Origin: Nemertoderma westbladi
Taxonomy: Eukaryota; Xenacoelomorpha; Nemertodermatida; Nemertodermatidae
NCBI GenBank assembly: GCA_032718475.1
Contig: JAUCBJ010007614.1
Location: forward strand, 1-64,000
Length of the DNA stretch: 64,000 bases
Direction of reading: 5' to 3'
The translations under genes and the position numbers were made by a program. Positions 36,130 to 44,230 of this stretch are shown here, piece after piece. Each line of letters starts with the position of its first letter. The first letter of the stretch is position 1. Under the pieces are notes generated by a model. It worked only from the letters and a program-made list of their open reading frames with translations. It made no database searches and was not told the origin of the DNA.

Positions 36130-36235
36130 GTATTATAGCCCGCAACGCTGTAAAGAGGTACTTTGCTGCGTTGCGAAGATTCAACAAAACGCTGATAAGT
36201 TGTCATAATTATATAACAAAATACATAATATGTTC
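36130..36235. repeat. relic of a short inverted-repeat element (AACGCTG family)
   Basis: The phrase TATAGCCCGCAACGCTGTAA followed by TACTTTGCTGCGTTGCGA and AACGCTGATAAGTTGTCATAA closely matches sequence at 62823-62915, and in reverse at 62325-62390. It is therefore one copy of an interspersed family with an internal palindrome. The other end is not delimited. Confidence 0.55.
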
Positions 36236-36492
36236 TAGAATGTTTTTATAATGTTAAATCTGGGCCATCATAATACGATGATACTACTAATACTCATAGG
36301 ATCGGCATGCTGCATTGCAGCTGCATTTTTAAGAATGCTGTGCCGGCTTGTCTACAAAATTGCGCCACCACAACTCCCTATCACCCATGACATTTGCTAG
36401 ATCATCCGTATCTTCAAGGCCAGTGTCCTTTAAGATGCGTCTCAAGAAAGTCATGGGCTGTCCACCATGCTTATTCACTCCATGAGGCTGCC

Positions 36493-36676
36493 TGTTGATC
36501 AGTATAATACACATTTATAAATCTATAAATATTCTCGCTGTACTGCTATAATAATACAAGGCCGCCATATAATTATATATTAAATACAGCAATACACTCA
36601 GGCCTATACCGGTACACCAAACAACACAGTACTATCCCATCACCCGGCGAGTCTCTATCTCAGTGCCTATCTAACA
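36493..36676 (-). repeat. copia 3' LTR
   Basis: Read on the minus strand it starts TGTTAGATAGGC and ends CTGATCAACA, with TG...CA ends. 184 bp; about 98% identical to the other LTR. Confidence 0.95.
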
Positions 36677-36680
36677 GATT

Positions 36681-36693
36681 CACCCTCTTTCTT
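36681..36693 (-). promoter_or_regulatory. copia polypurine tract
   Basis: The minus strand reads AAGAAAGAGGGTG just before the 3' LTR, the expected place for the plus-strand primer in reverse transcription. Confidence 0.7.
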
Positions 36694-36726
36694 AAGAATG
36701 AAATGGAATAAACTAAGTGGTTATAG

Positions 36727-39369
36727 TTAAGAAAGCGGTAATGCTTCGATTATGCCCATGTTAATAATGTCCATCAGTTTCCGAGAACATGCCCCACGTT
36801 TGGTTAGTGAATCAGCCAACTGTTCACCTGATCTAACATACTCAACACGATCGAGTTCTTTGTTCTCTAGCGATTCCTTTATTGATGCGATATCAATTCG
36901 CAAGCGTTTTTCGTTCACTGCAATTGTTGAATGAATAGATGTGTGGAGATTGCGGCTATCAGTGTAAGCAATGACAGGTACCTTTATCTTCAGAATATCA
37001 AAGATAAGAGCCGCAATGAAATGAACCTCTTCTAAGCCATCAACCAAAGCGAGACCCTCAGCTGCAAGAGTACTCTTCACAACTCTCCTGATTTTCTTCG
37101 ACCCCCAAGCCAGTGTGGAACACTTGTTATTTTCTCCAACTAGGAAAACAACAAAACCCTCAGCACTGGATACTCCATCCGGTAAATTTCCGTGAGATGC
37201 ATCACTATACAACACCAACCTGAAGGTTGCAGGATCCCCAAGTGCTGGAAATTTTATAGCAACGTTATCATTCTTCAGTTTTTTAATCATTTTATTTGCC
37301 TTACATAGATGATTGCCATCGGCGTGATTTGCAGCCATGCTAAGTTCTAGAACATCGAATGACAAATCTGGCCTGGTTTGATTAGCAGCCCAACTAATTT
37401 GTCCGACAGTTGATTTTAATAGTGAAATTGACTTTGGACTGAGGAAAGAGTTATACCCACTAGTCGGAATAACAAGCAGCTGCAAACTGTCGATATATTC
37501 ACATTGATCAATCGTTATTATCATTGGTTTCTGTTTTAAGTTAAGACCAACGTATTTCACATTTCCACCTGCGAACTTCCCAGCAATAAATGTATTGGTC
37601 ATTGGTGTGATTACTCCATCATCAAACTTCTTCGCACCAGCATATAAAAAATCGTCCACATGTAGTAGGAACATACCACTAAGAATCCCCTGATTGTACC
37701 ACATAAACAAAGCATTGTCGTACTTACATATCGTGCAACCTAAACGTTCTAGTTCATATTTGACACTAAAATACCAATTTCTAGCAGCATCATTTAAACC
37801 ATAGACCACTTTCTTCAACTTCCATATAATACCTTCCTTGATTAAATCTACTGGCGGCCTCAAAAATATATCCCGAGTGATCCTTTTACCCTGTAGGAAA
37901 GCTGATCGAATGTCGATAGATTTAACACTCCAATCAAACGTGGCACAAAATGTCAAAAATATTCGCATTGTACTTTTATTTACTGTAGGAGAATCGGATT
38001 GTATCCCACTATGTTCCTCAAACCCTCTGGCTACCAGACGAGCTTTCACCTTCTTTTCTTCATTTTGAACTTTCTCAGTGACAACCCATGTAGTGGAAAT
38101 AGTCGATTGTCCCTTATCCCAAACTTCCTCAAAGACATCAAAATCTATCCAATTTTTGAATTCTTTCTCCTTTGCCAAAACAACCTCCTTTTCATCGTGT
38201 CGATTTTTTGGTATCATAACAATGCCCACTGTCTCCTCATGAATGTTTTCAACATCAGATGGGTCGTTTGTAATATTCTGCCATTCTTTTATGGCAGATA
38301 AATCAATAGAAAACGGATCATCGTCATTGGCTGACTTGACATTAAACCATGATCCATATTTGCCGGATTTTTTACCAGCCCTGCCAGTGACAGTGCCTGT
38401 ATCCCATGGAGATGTATCGGTGAGTCTATATTTAATAACTTCACCTTTCTTAGGAAGCGTGGATGATTTTATGTCTTTTTCCCGTGCATCAGTTATTGGC
38501 CTGTTCATATCTTGTATTCCATTGTCGACATCAAGATCCTTTAAATGATCTTCTTGAATAATATCGTCCATTGGTGTGGTCATATGATCTTCATCATCCT
38601 CTGCAGTGCCATCGTTGGTAATACCATGGCCTACATTGAGGTAATCCTCTTTATTAGATTCGATAAATTCCTTTCCCACTTTTATTATTCTGTTCAGTGA
38701 AACTCGGACATACACACTCCCATGTCTAACAAATATTACTTTTCCATCCTGGCCAATCACAACACCTGGCCCATGCCATCTATTACCATCGTCCCGTTTG
38801 TAATATACTTTTTCACCTGTTTGAAAATTCTCATTAGCTGCCCGTATTTTATGACGTAAGGCACGTCTAACCCGCTCCGATGCTTCAGACTTCAAAAACG
38901 CCGATCTTGCAGAGTGTAAAGATGTTAAATGCTTAGCGAATACTTCACTTATTGTTTGACCTTCAAGGGCAGGAAGATTATTTGTTAATGTAGATGGTAA
39001 TGTAGGGTTCTGTCCAAACACTAATTGGTATGGTGAAAACCCCGATACGTTTTGCAGCGCATTTTTTGCATTCACTGCCCAAATCAATGCAACTTCCAAC
39101 TTGACTTTTGGATTATCCTCTAATATTTTTTCTACTGAAACATCAATTACTGTGTGATTCCTCTCACACAAACCGTTTTGCCATGGACTTTGTGCTGCAG
39201 TATTTAAAACCTCAATATTTAAGTTCTCGCATATATCCCGATATTTTTCATTTGCAAATTCTCCACCGTTGTCCGCGAGAAATTTTTTAGGAGTACCAAA
39301 ACCAGAACCGATCCACATGCTCATAATCTTATCAATTATCACGTCAGGTTTTTTTTGATGTAATAACAC
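36727..39369 (-). CDS. copia Pol C-terminal part: integrase, RT, RNase H (880 aa)
   Basis: It begins inside the integrase: the second catalytic Asp in FLADNGGEF (residue 33) and the Glu in NGLCERNH (residue 69), then a WHGPGVVIGQDG segment (about 198-208) of the integrase C-terminus. RT runs from about 395, with ARLVARGF (443-450), DIRSAFLQG (486-494), VVYGLNDAARNWY (521-533) and catalytic HVDDFLYAG (570-578). RNase H has YSDASHG and later STLAAEGLALVDG and YTDSR. It ends with a stop just before the polypurine tract. The true N-terminus is in the preceding frame; the first residues here come from reading past an A8 run at about 39350. The enzyme makes and inserts the cDNA copy. Confidence 0.92.
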   Translation of the reverse strand: MLLHQKKPDVIIDKIMSMWIGSGFGTPKKFLADNGGEFANEKYRDICENLNIEVLNTAAQSPWQNGLCERNHTVIDVSVEKILEDNPKVKLEVALIWAVNAKNALQNVSGFSPYQLVFGQNPTLPSTLTNNLPALEGQTISEVFAKHLTSLHSARSAFLKSEASERVRRALRHKIRAANENFQTGEKVYYKRDDGNRWHGPGVVIGQDGKVIFVRHGSVYVRVSLNRIIKVGKEFIESNKEDYLNVGHGITNDGTAEDDEDHMTTPMDDIIQEDHLKDLDVDNGIQDMNRPITDAREKDIKSSTLPKKGEVIKYRLTDTSPWDTGTVTGRAGKKSGKYGSWFNVKSANDDDPFSIDLSAIKEWQNITNDPSDVENIHEETVGIVMIPKNRHDEKEVVLAKEKEFKNWIDFDVFEEVWDKGQSTISTTWVVTEKVQNEEKKVKARLVARGFEEHSGIQSDSPTVNKSTMRIFLTFCATFDWSVKSIDIRSAFLQGKRITRDIFLRPPVDLIKEGIIWKLKKVVYGLNDAARNWYFSVKYELERLGCTICKYDNALFMWYNQGILSGMFLLHVDDFLYAGAKKFDDGVITPMTNTFIAGKFAGGNVKYVGLNLKQKPMIITIDQCEYIDSLQLLVIPTSGYNSFLSPKSISLLKSTVGQISWAANQTRPDLSFDVLELSMAANHADGNHLCKANKMIKKLKNDNVAIKFPALGDPATFRLVLYSDASHGNLPDGVSSAEGFVVFLVGENNKCSTLAWGSKKIRRVVKSTLAAEGLALVDGLEEVHFIAALIFDILKIKVPVIAYTDSRNLHTSIHSTIAVNEKRLRIDIASIKESLENKELDRVEYVRSGEQLADSLTKRGACSRKLMDIINMGIIEALPLS

Positions 39370-40984
39370 ATGATAAACAAAATCTAGTAAACATATCTAT
39401 CATATGTAAGAAATATATACCTGGTCTAAACTCCTTCAGGTCCATAGCAACTGCTTCATTGAATCTCTTGGCCAAAGGTAAACAAACAATAGAACGAGGG
39501 GCAGTCTTGCTAAATTTCAAACACACTTCACACCTCTTCTCGAGTTCCTCAATCACTTCCTGACATTCAGAATCCCACGCTCCAGCATCCTGCAATAACG
39601 CTCGAAGTTTCTTACTGGATGGGTGTGCGAATTGTTTGTGTAGTTTCACAATAACATCCTTCTTTTCCTTCTTTGTGCGTTCTGTTAATGCCACCAAACA
39701 CATTCCTATTGAGATGGAGGATGCCTTCAATGGAATCGTGTAGTGACCTGATGTGGTACAATCTAGTGTTATATTGTGGCCGAATATGTTGGCCTGATCA
39801 TTTTCTAAGTCCAGTTTGATGCGCGCTTTCTTCATTGCTGATTTACTCAATAAAAGTGGAATGTCACTTTCCACTACATCAGTCCGTATCCTAATTTGTT
39901 CTCCAGCCATTATGCATGGAAACACAACCTCACGTAGTGACACCCGACGTTCTCCACCACCGAAACGGAAACACCGACCTCCAGGGTTTATCTCCACCTT
40001 CAGTTTTTCATCTTCCGATAGCGAATTCAAATAACAATCCATCCAGACCTTTCCAGTTACCGTCGCACTGCACCCGCTATCTAAAACAGCAGCGTTCAAT
40101 GACTCTCTGGCTAACAATCCCAATTCAGACTCGATTCCACCAGTAAATAGAACTAGATTGACTTCCTCGTCCTCTTCCTCAACTGTCCACTCTTGTGTTG
40201 CCTCGTACACTCGCTCCATATTCTCATAGCTATCCACACAATCTCTCACCATATGACGAATTGAATCGCACGAACTGCATCGTAAAATATTTCCATCCGA
40301 TCCAGTCGGATTCAATCGTTTTCCATCTCTATGAGGTGTAAACTCTCTAATATCCTTCCTAGCGGCAGTTAAACCTCCACCACGATAACCGGCACTCACC
40401 GAACTACCAGTACCGGTACCTCGGTTATAACCACTTCCATATCCATAGCTGTAACCACCACCTCTGTTAAAGCCTACTCCTCCTCCACGATATCGACTTG
40501 GATTCGATCCTCTTGGATCGCTATAGCCCCCGCGTCCACGATATCCTCCATAACTACCAGTACCTGGACCTCGCCAGGGCGATCGACATGAGTTAGCATA
40601 GAATGCTTCCTCATCCGTTATATTAATAGATTCGACTTTTATCGCAACATCCGGAACTCCAACGCTAGTTGTTGACATCGACTGTTTACCGAAGAACTTA
40701 CGTAACGATGCTTTCGTTTGTGTAAATAGTGAATCCTTCTCATTGTAGTTGACCGCTGTAAGCACTAATTGTCTTTCCTTGTGATCCAACTTCGCAGCAT
40801 CAAGCAACCTGAACGCAAGAACTGGTTGCGGCACTTCCATACCGCAAAATTTACTTTTATTGTATAATTTTTCGAATTCAATAATGAACGTATCCATTGT
40901 TTGTTCACTGCCTTTCTTGTATCTATCAAACTGAGTATATTTTTCATATACCTCCGACAGTTCGTCTCTTTTTAAACAAGCCAT
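39344..40984 (-). CDS. copia Gag, protease and integrase N-terminal part (546 aa)
   Basis: Contains the second half of Gag, an Arg/Gly/Tyr-rich stretch (residues of about 137-205), one zinc knuckle CSSCDSIRHMVRDC (236-249, C-x2-C-x4-H-x4-C), a retropepsin active site LDSGCSATVTG (301-311), the integrase zinc-binding region (HKQFAH and CEVC, about 445-495) and the first integrase catalytic Asp in AVAMDLKEF. The frame ends at a stop just after an A8 run (about 39350-39357), where the Pol frame takes over. Its own start is not real: Gag begins upstream at 41225 in another frame. The RG/Y-rich linker probably binds RNA. Confidence 0.92.
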   Translation of the reverse strand: MACLKRDELSEVYEKYTQFDRYKKGSEQTMDTFIIEFEKLYNKSKFCGMEVPQPVLAFRLLDAAKLDHKERQLVLTAVNYNEKDSLFTQTKASLRKFFGKQSMSTTSVGVPDVAIKVESINITDEEAFYANSCRSPWRGPGTGSYGGYRGRGGYSDPRGSNPSRYRGGGVGFNRGGGYSYGYGSGYNRGTGTGSSVSAGYRGGGLTAARKDIREFTPHRDGKRLNPTGSDGNILRCSSCDSIRHMVRDCVDSYENMERVYEATQEWTVEEEDEEVNLVLFTGGIESELGLLARESLNAAVLDSGCSATVTGKVWMDCYLNSLSEDEKLKVEINPGGRCFRFGGGERRVSLREVVFPCIMAGEQIRIRTDVVESDIPLLLSKSAMKKARIKLDLENDQANIFGHNITLDCTTSGHYTIPLKASSISIGMCLVALTERTKKEKKDVIVKLHKQFAHPSSKKLRALLQDAGAWDSECQEVIEELEKRCEVCLKFSKTAPRSIVCLPLAKRFNEAVAMDLKEFRPGIYFLHMIDMFTRFCLSCVITSKKT

Positions 40985-41225
40985 CCAGAAACGTTATCAA
41001 CCGATTTACCCCTTCATTCGCTTTCAGTTCATCTAAAGTAATTTCGCTAAACACTTTATCCCGAACCCCCGAGGGATCTTCTTCCGGTAACGCTAGAGCA
41101 ATTGCAACGCCTCGTTTTTCTTTCGCTAGATCAGTAACCTCACACCATGCATTTACTTCCTGTACGTAACGCTCGTACGGTTTACTTACGCTATTGAATT
41201 TCGGTGGATTTTTGTATGTTGACAT
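40944..41225 (-). CDS. copia Gag N-terminus (93 aa to frameshift)
   Basis: Starts with an ATG at 41225, 58 bases after the 5' LTR, and encodes MSTYKNPPKFNSVSKPYERY, an alpha-helical Gag opening with the W and E/K pattern common in copia Gag. The frame then leaves the downstream Gag by one base within an A5 run near 40974, giving a short wrong tail. The direction of the shift (+1) is not that of a classical -1 slippery heptamer. I take it as an indel or sequencing error rather than programmed recoding. Confidence 0.85.
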   Translation of the reverse strand: MSTYKNPPKFNSVSKPYERYVQEVNAWCEVTDLAKEKRGVAIALALPEEDPSGVRDKVFSEITLDELKANEGVNRLITFLDGLFKKRRTVGGI

Positions 41226-41271
41226 CGCTACTTTTACATTTTCACTTATTCCGCCGAAAGTTTAAGTTTAC

Positions 41272-41283
41272 GCTCTGCTACCA
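41272..41283 (-). promoter_or_regulatory. copia primer-binding site (initiator tRNA-Met)
   Basis: Directly abutting the 5' LTR, the minus strand reads TGGTAGCAGAGCG. The first 11 bases are complementary to the 3' end (CTCTGCTACCA) of animal initiator tRNA-Met. Confidence 0.85.
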
Positions 41284-41466
41284 TGTTGATCAGTATAATA
41301 CACATTAATAAGTCTATAAATATTCTCGCTGTACTGCTATAATAATACAAGGCCGCCATATAATTATATATTAAATACAGCAATACCTCAGGCCTATACC
41401 GGTACACCAAACAACACAGTACTATCCCATCACCCGGCGAGTCTCTATCTCAGAGCCTATCTAACA
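41284..41466 (-). repeat. copia 5' LTR
   Basis: 183 bp with TG...CA ends on the minus strand. It differs from the 3' LTR by about three substitutions and one missing base. Confidence 0.95.
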
Positions 41467-41647
41467 CTGCCAAAGTACAAGATTATGCACTGGCTGGTCC
41501 TCACGGCGAAAGCAATGTCCTGCAAAGCGGAGGCGATTTTGTTCTAGTGTCAAGCTTGGGGGAACCAATGAGACCCCTCTAAAGTTATATAGTGTTTGGT
41601 TGGAATGAAACACAATGATAGCCTTTGTTAAATAGTCCGATGGCAAA

Positions 41648-41932
41648 ATAAAGTAAAAGTAAATTTTCTTCGACCGCTAGGCCAGGGATTACGCACAACG
41701 TCTGACGACTTATTTCCAGTGCGGTCCCCCCGGAACTATACTCCCCAGAGGAAATTAAAGTACTCATTAAGCTACCACTTAAGCATGCAAGGCAGAGATG
41801 CGCCCTGACTGTCCCTTCAAAGCATTCGCGCCGAAACGAAAACTGCCCTTGGCCCATGCGAGGATCGAACACAGGACCTACGATACGAGAGATGTGAATT
41901 CAATGCAACCACTACACCAAGGTGGGAACTAA
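41648..41932 (-). repeat. tRNA-derived SINE, copy 1
   Basis: Read on the minus strand, the head CACCTTGGTGTAGTGGTTGC contains an A box (41908-41922 on +), and GTTCGATCCTCGC is a B box (41860-41872) about 50 bp away. The body continues through CCAGTGCGG-type sequence (as CCGCACTGG on the minus strand) to an A/T-rich tail near 41650. A second copy at 43509-43790 aligns along its whole length, so this is a family of about 285 bp. The tRNA part is too altered for a functional tRNA gene. Mobility would depend on an unknown partner LINE. Confidence 0.85.
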
Positions 41933-42655
41933 GGGGGCAGAGGTATGAGAAAGAAAATGGTGGGTATGGGCTTCGCCTGAGTCCTGAATGCCTTGCTGAA
42001 TGCCTTGATTTTAAACTACTTCTCTATCGAACCCGAACCTTTCGAATCTATCGAACCTTTCACGGCGAACTGACCCAGCCACTACCGCCTACACAGTTCA
42101 CATTATAATCTGTTGTACATTACAAATATTCGACATGTGTTGTTTTCTTTTCGTGCCATGTACATAACTATATTTACTCGATATTTTACACGATTTTATT
42201 CAGGTACTCGTTCAACCTTTTACTTGTGAAGTGCAATCTTATCATTTTAGTGTAATATCATTTTATATGATTAATTAATAATAATGAATGAATTGGGGTG
42301 AGTTTCATAAACGGTAGATTAATCTCTTAGAAACGCTGACCTGACCATTCTATTACAGCCTGACTTCAGTTGACCCGAGCCGTGATATATGTCTTTCGCC
42401 AAAGAAAAGAGCAACAATGAGTAATAATTCAATTAAAGTTGTCAATTTACATAGAGAAATTAAATAAAACTTTTTAAATTACCTTTATTATTTATGATTA
42501 TTTCCCGCTACTAGTATAATGCGTTTTATTAAACAGAGTCTGTAATAAATACCGTTATTTATATTATCCCCCAAAAATTCCATGCCCCATTTTCTTTACT
42601 CTCCCCCAAACAAAACCCTTTTAGAATTGTTAACCTTCTCAGGGAGACAACACAT
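41933..42655. other. AT-rich spacer
   Basis: No gene found. A short TCGAACC repeat occurs near 42026-42060. Confidence 0.4.
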
Positions 42656-42830
42656 TTATTGAACTGTTATTTGTTATTTTGTACGGATATTTTGTACTCG
42701 TAACTATTATTTCGTCCTCGGACGTGTTATAAGTCCTCGGCTTCGCCTCGGACGTTATAACAGTCCTTGGACGAAATAATAGTTACTCGTACAAAATATC
42801 CGTACAAAATAACAAATAACAGTTCAATAA
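42656..42830. repeat. 175-bp near-perfect palindrome
   Basis: Arm 42656-42732 (starts TTATTGAACTGTTATTTG) pairs with 42754-42830 with only a few mismatches. The tip is TCCTCGGCTTCGCCTCGGA. A cruciform-forming or hairpin MITE; the flanking TT...AA is too short to prove a target duplication. Confidence 0.9.
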
Positions 42831-43220
42831 AGATAGTTATAGGGCTATAATAATGTCATGTTAATACTACAGTATATCAATATCATTAGATTTTACTTAT
42901 TCACTAAGGCGTACATGTAATTGGTGGGAGGACTTACAGTAGTATAAACCAATGAATTGAAAGTTGAAACGTAGGCGCGGGAGCTCAAACTATACCAATA
43001 TCGCCGGTCAACTGAAAACAATAGGCCTACAATAGTAAGAAGTTATTACGGACTTGTTATTTTCATACCTGCATTTATACAGACAGTACGTTATTTTGTA
43101 ATATTTCCGGTGAGTTCAAACTACTGTATTGTACTTTTTCTTCCGCGACGCATTGCAGAGTTTGCAATTGCAAACAGCATTTCGTGAGCGTTGCTCTTCA
43201 TTAATGTATTTAAATAGGTA
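42831..43220. other. spacer, nothing recognised
   Basis: AT-rich, no supported gene or repeat. Confidence 0.35.
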
Positions 43221-43275
43221 TCAAAAGACGCTTAAGACCCCCCACTTTCAATTGATATAAACCAGGTGCGAAAAA
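43221..43275. repeat. fragment of the inverted-repeat family seen at 49.1 kb
   Basis: TCAAAAGACGCTTAAGACCC through CTTTCAATTGATATAAACCA matches, in reverse, the left arm of the element at 49080-49450 with a few changes. Confidence 0.5.
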
Positions 43276-43508
43276 TTTAAGATTGAATGTGTATGTGGGC
43301 CTACTGTATTTGAAAGGATCGAAAATCACTCTCCTTACTGTAGAATGCAAGGTTAAACATACAGATTCTTACTTGCAACAGGGTTGTTTCAGAAATAATT
43401 GACAAACACGCTCCACTCAAAACGATAATTATTTCGATCAGGCCAGGTCTCAAATGGTTCAATGATGAACTGCAAAAAACAAAAAGTAATTTATGAAAGT
43501 TGGAACAT

Positions 43509-43790
43509 AAAGTAAAAAAAAGTAAATTTTATTCGGTCGCTACTAGGCTAGGGATTAATTACGCACAAAGTCTGACGATTTATTTCCAGTGCGGTCCCCC
43601 CAGAACTTTACTACCCAAAGGAAATTCCAGTACTCATTTAGCTACATGCTAAAATCTTGCAGGCAGAGATGCGCCCGGGCTGGCCCCTTTAAAGCATTCG
43701 TCCCGAACCGAAAAAACTGCCCTGGCCCATGTGAGGATCGAACACACGAGATGTGAATTCAATGCGACCACTACACCAAGGTGGAACCTG
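43509..43790 (-). repeat. tRNA-derived SINE, copy 2
   Basis: Aligns with copy 1 at 41648-41932. The minus-strand head CACCTTGGTGTAGTGGTCGC has the A box, and GTTCGATCCTCAC is the B box. About 12 bases between the boxes are missing relative to copy 1. It is inserted inside the linker of the CR1/L2-like LINE. Confidence 0.85.
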
Positions 43791-44230
43791 TAGTAGAACA
43801 TGAAGAAGGACAAGATCAAATCGATAATAATAAATAATGTTGTTTATTTGCTACTATTGTTTTGAATGGATCTGTTTAGGCAATTTGCTGTCAGGTATAT
43901 GTAATATAAGGAAGAATAGGCCCTAAAAACTGCGAACTACGCGTAGTTGCAAGGGAGTGGACCTTGGGCGGCACCCCACGTCGGGGTCCCGTACCGGTCC
44001 GGTACCTAGACCAGTACTACACGACCACTGTTGTGGTGTAGTTGGTTGCGGTTACGGTTTTTTGTCTACTTACCTAGGCCTATTTTTGTATATTTTTTTT
44101 ATTGTAACATGTAAATATACTGTATGTAGTCGGTGTAGTTCCGTCTGTTTGATTTATATCCTGAAGATGGCCCTAGTGGCAGAAATTAATTGATAATAAA
44201 GAACTTGTTGTTTTCTCATTTAATCACCAG
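43791..44230. other. second insert in the LINE; possible Penelope 3' end
   Basis: This segment separates the SINE from the resumed LINE coding. It ends CTGAAGATGGCCCTAGTGGC then GAAATTAATTGATAATAAAG, resembling the conserved 3' ends of Penelope-like elements (a GC-rich GAAGATGGCCC...GAAA hairpin followed by TAATAAAG). A proline/glycine-rich frame at 43957-44193 shows no family signature. The identification is tentative. Confidence 0.35.

Larger units (their letters stand above)
36493..41466 (-). mobile_element. nearly intact Ty1/copia retrotransposon (GalEa-like)
   Basis: A 4.97-kb element on the minus strand with 183/184-bp LTRs, a 5-bp target duplication CTGCC (36488-36492 and 41467-41471), a primer site for initiator tRNA-Met and a polypurine tract. 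Domain order Gag, protease, integrase, RT, RNase H defines copia; integrase before RT excludes Ty3/BEL. The LTRs differ at about three bases and one indel, so insertion was fairly recent. Coding is interrupted only by two single-base shifts, both in A runs. GalEa-like is my inference from the short LTRs and RT phrases such as VVYGLNDAARNWY. Confidence 0.95.
36300..41606 (-). mobile_element. RTE-like LINE copy C, split by the copia element
   Basis: Two halves of one LINE 3' end, 36300-36492 and 41467-41606, join exactly across the copia insertion when compared with copy B at 12358-12675. The left half encodes the C-terminal GQPMTFLRRILKDTG phrase, the right half NRLRFAGHCFRREDQ. The copy is 5'-truncated near 41606 and ends 3' at AGGATCGGCATGC next to a decayed TAG-type tail near 36290. 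It must predate the copia insertion. Confidence 0.9.

Noticed and set aside
43957-44193. 78-codon frame as a gene
   Set aside because: It lies in an insertion segment with Penelope-like 3' sequence, shows no domain and is probably untranslated.
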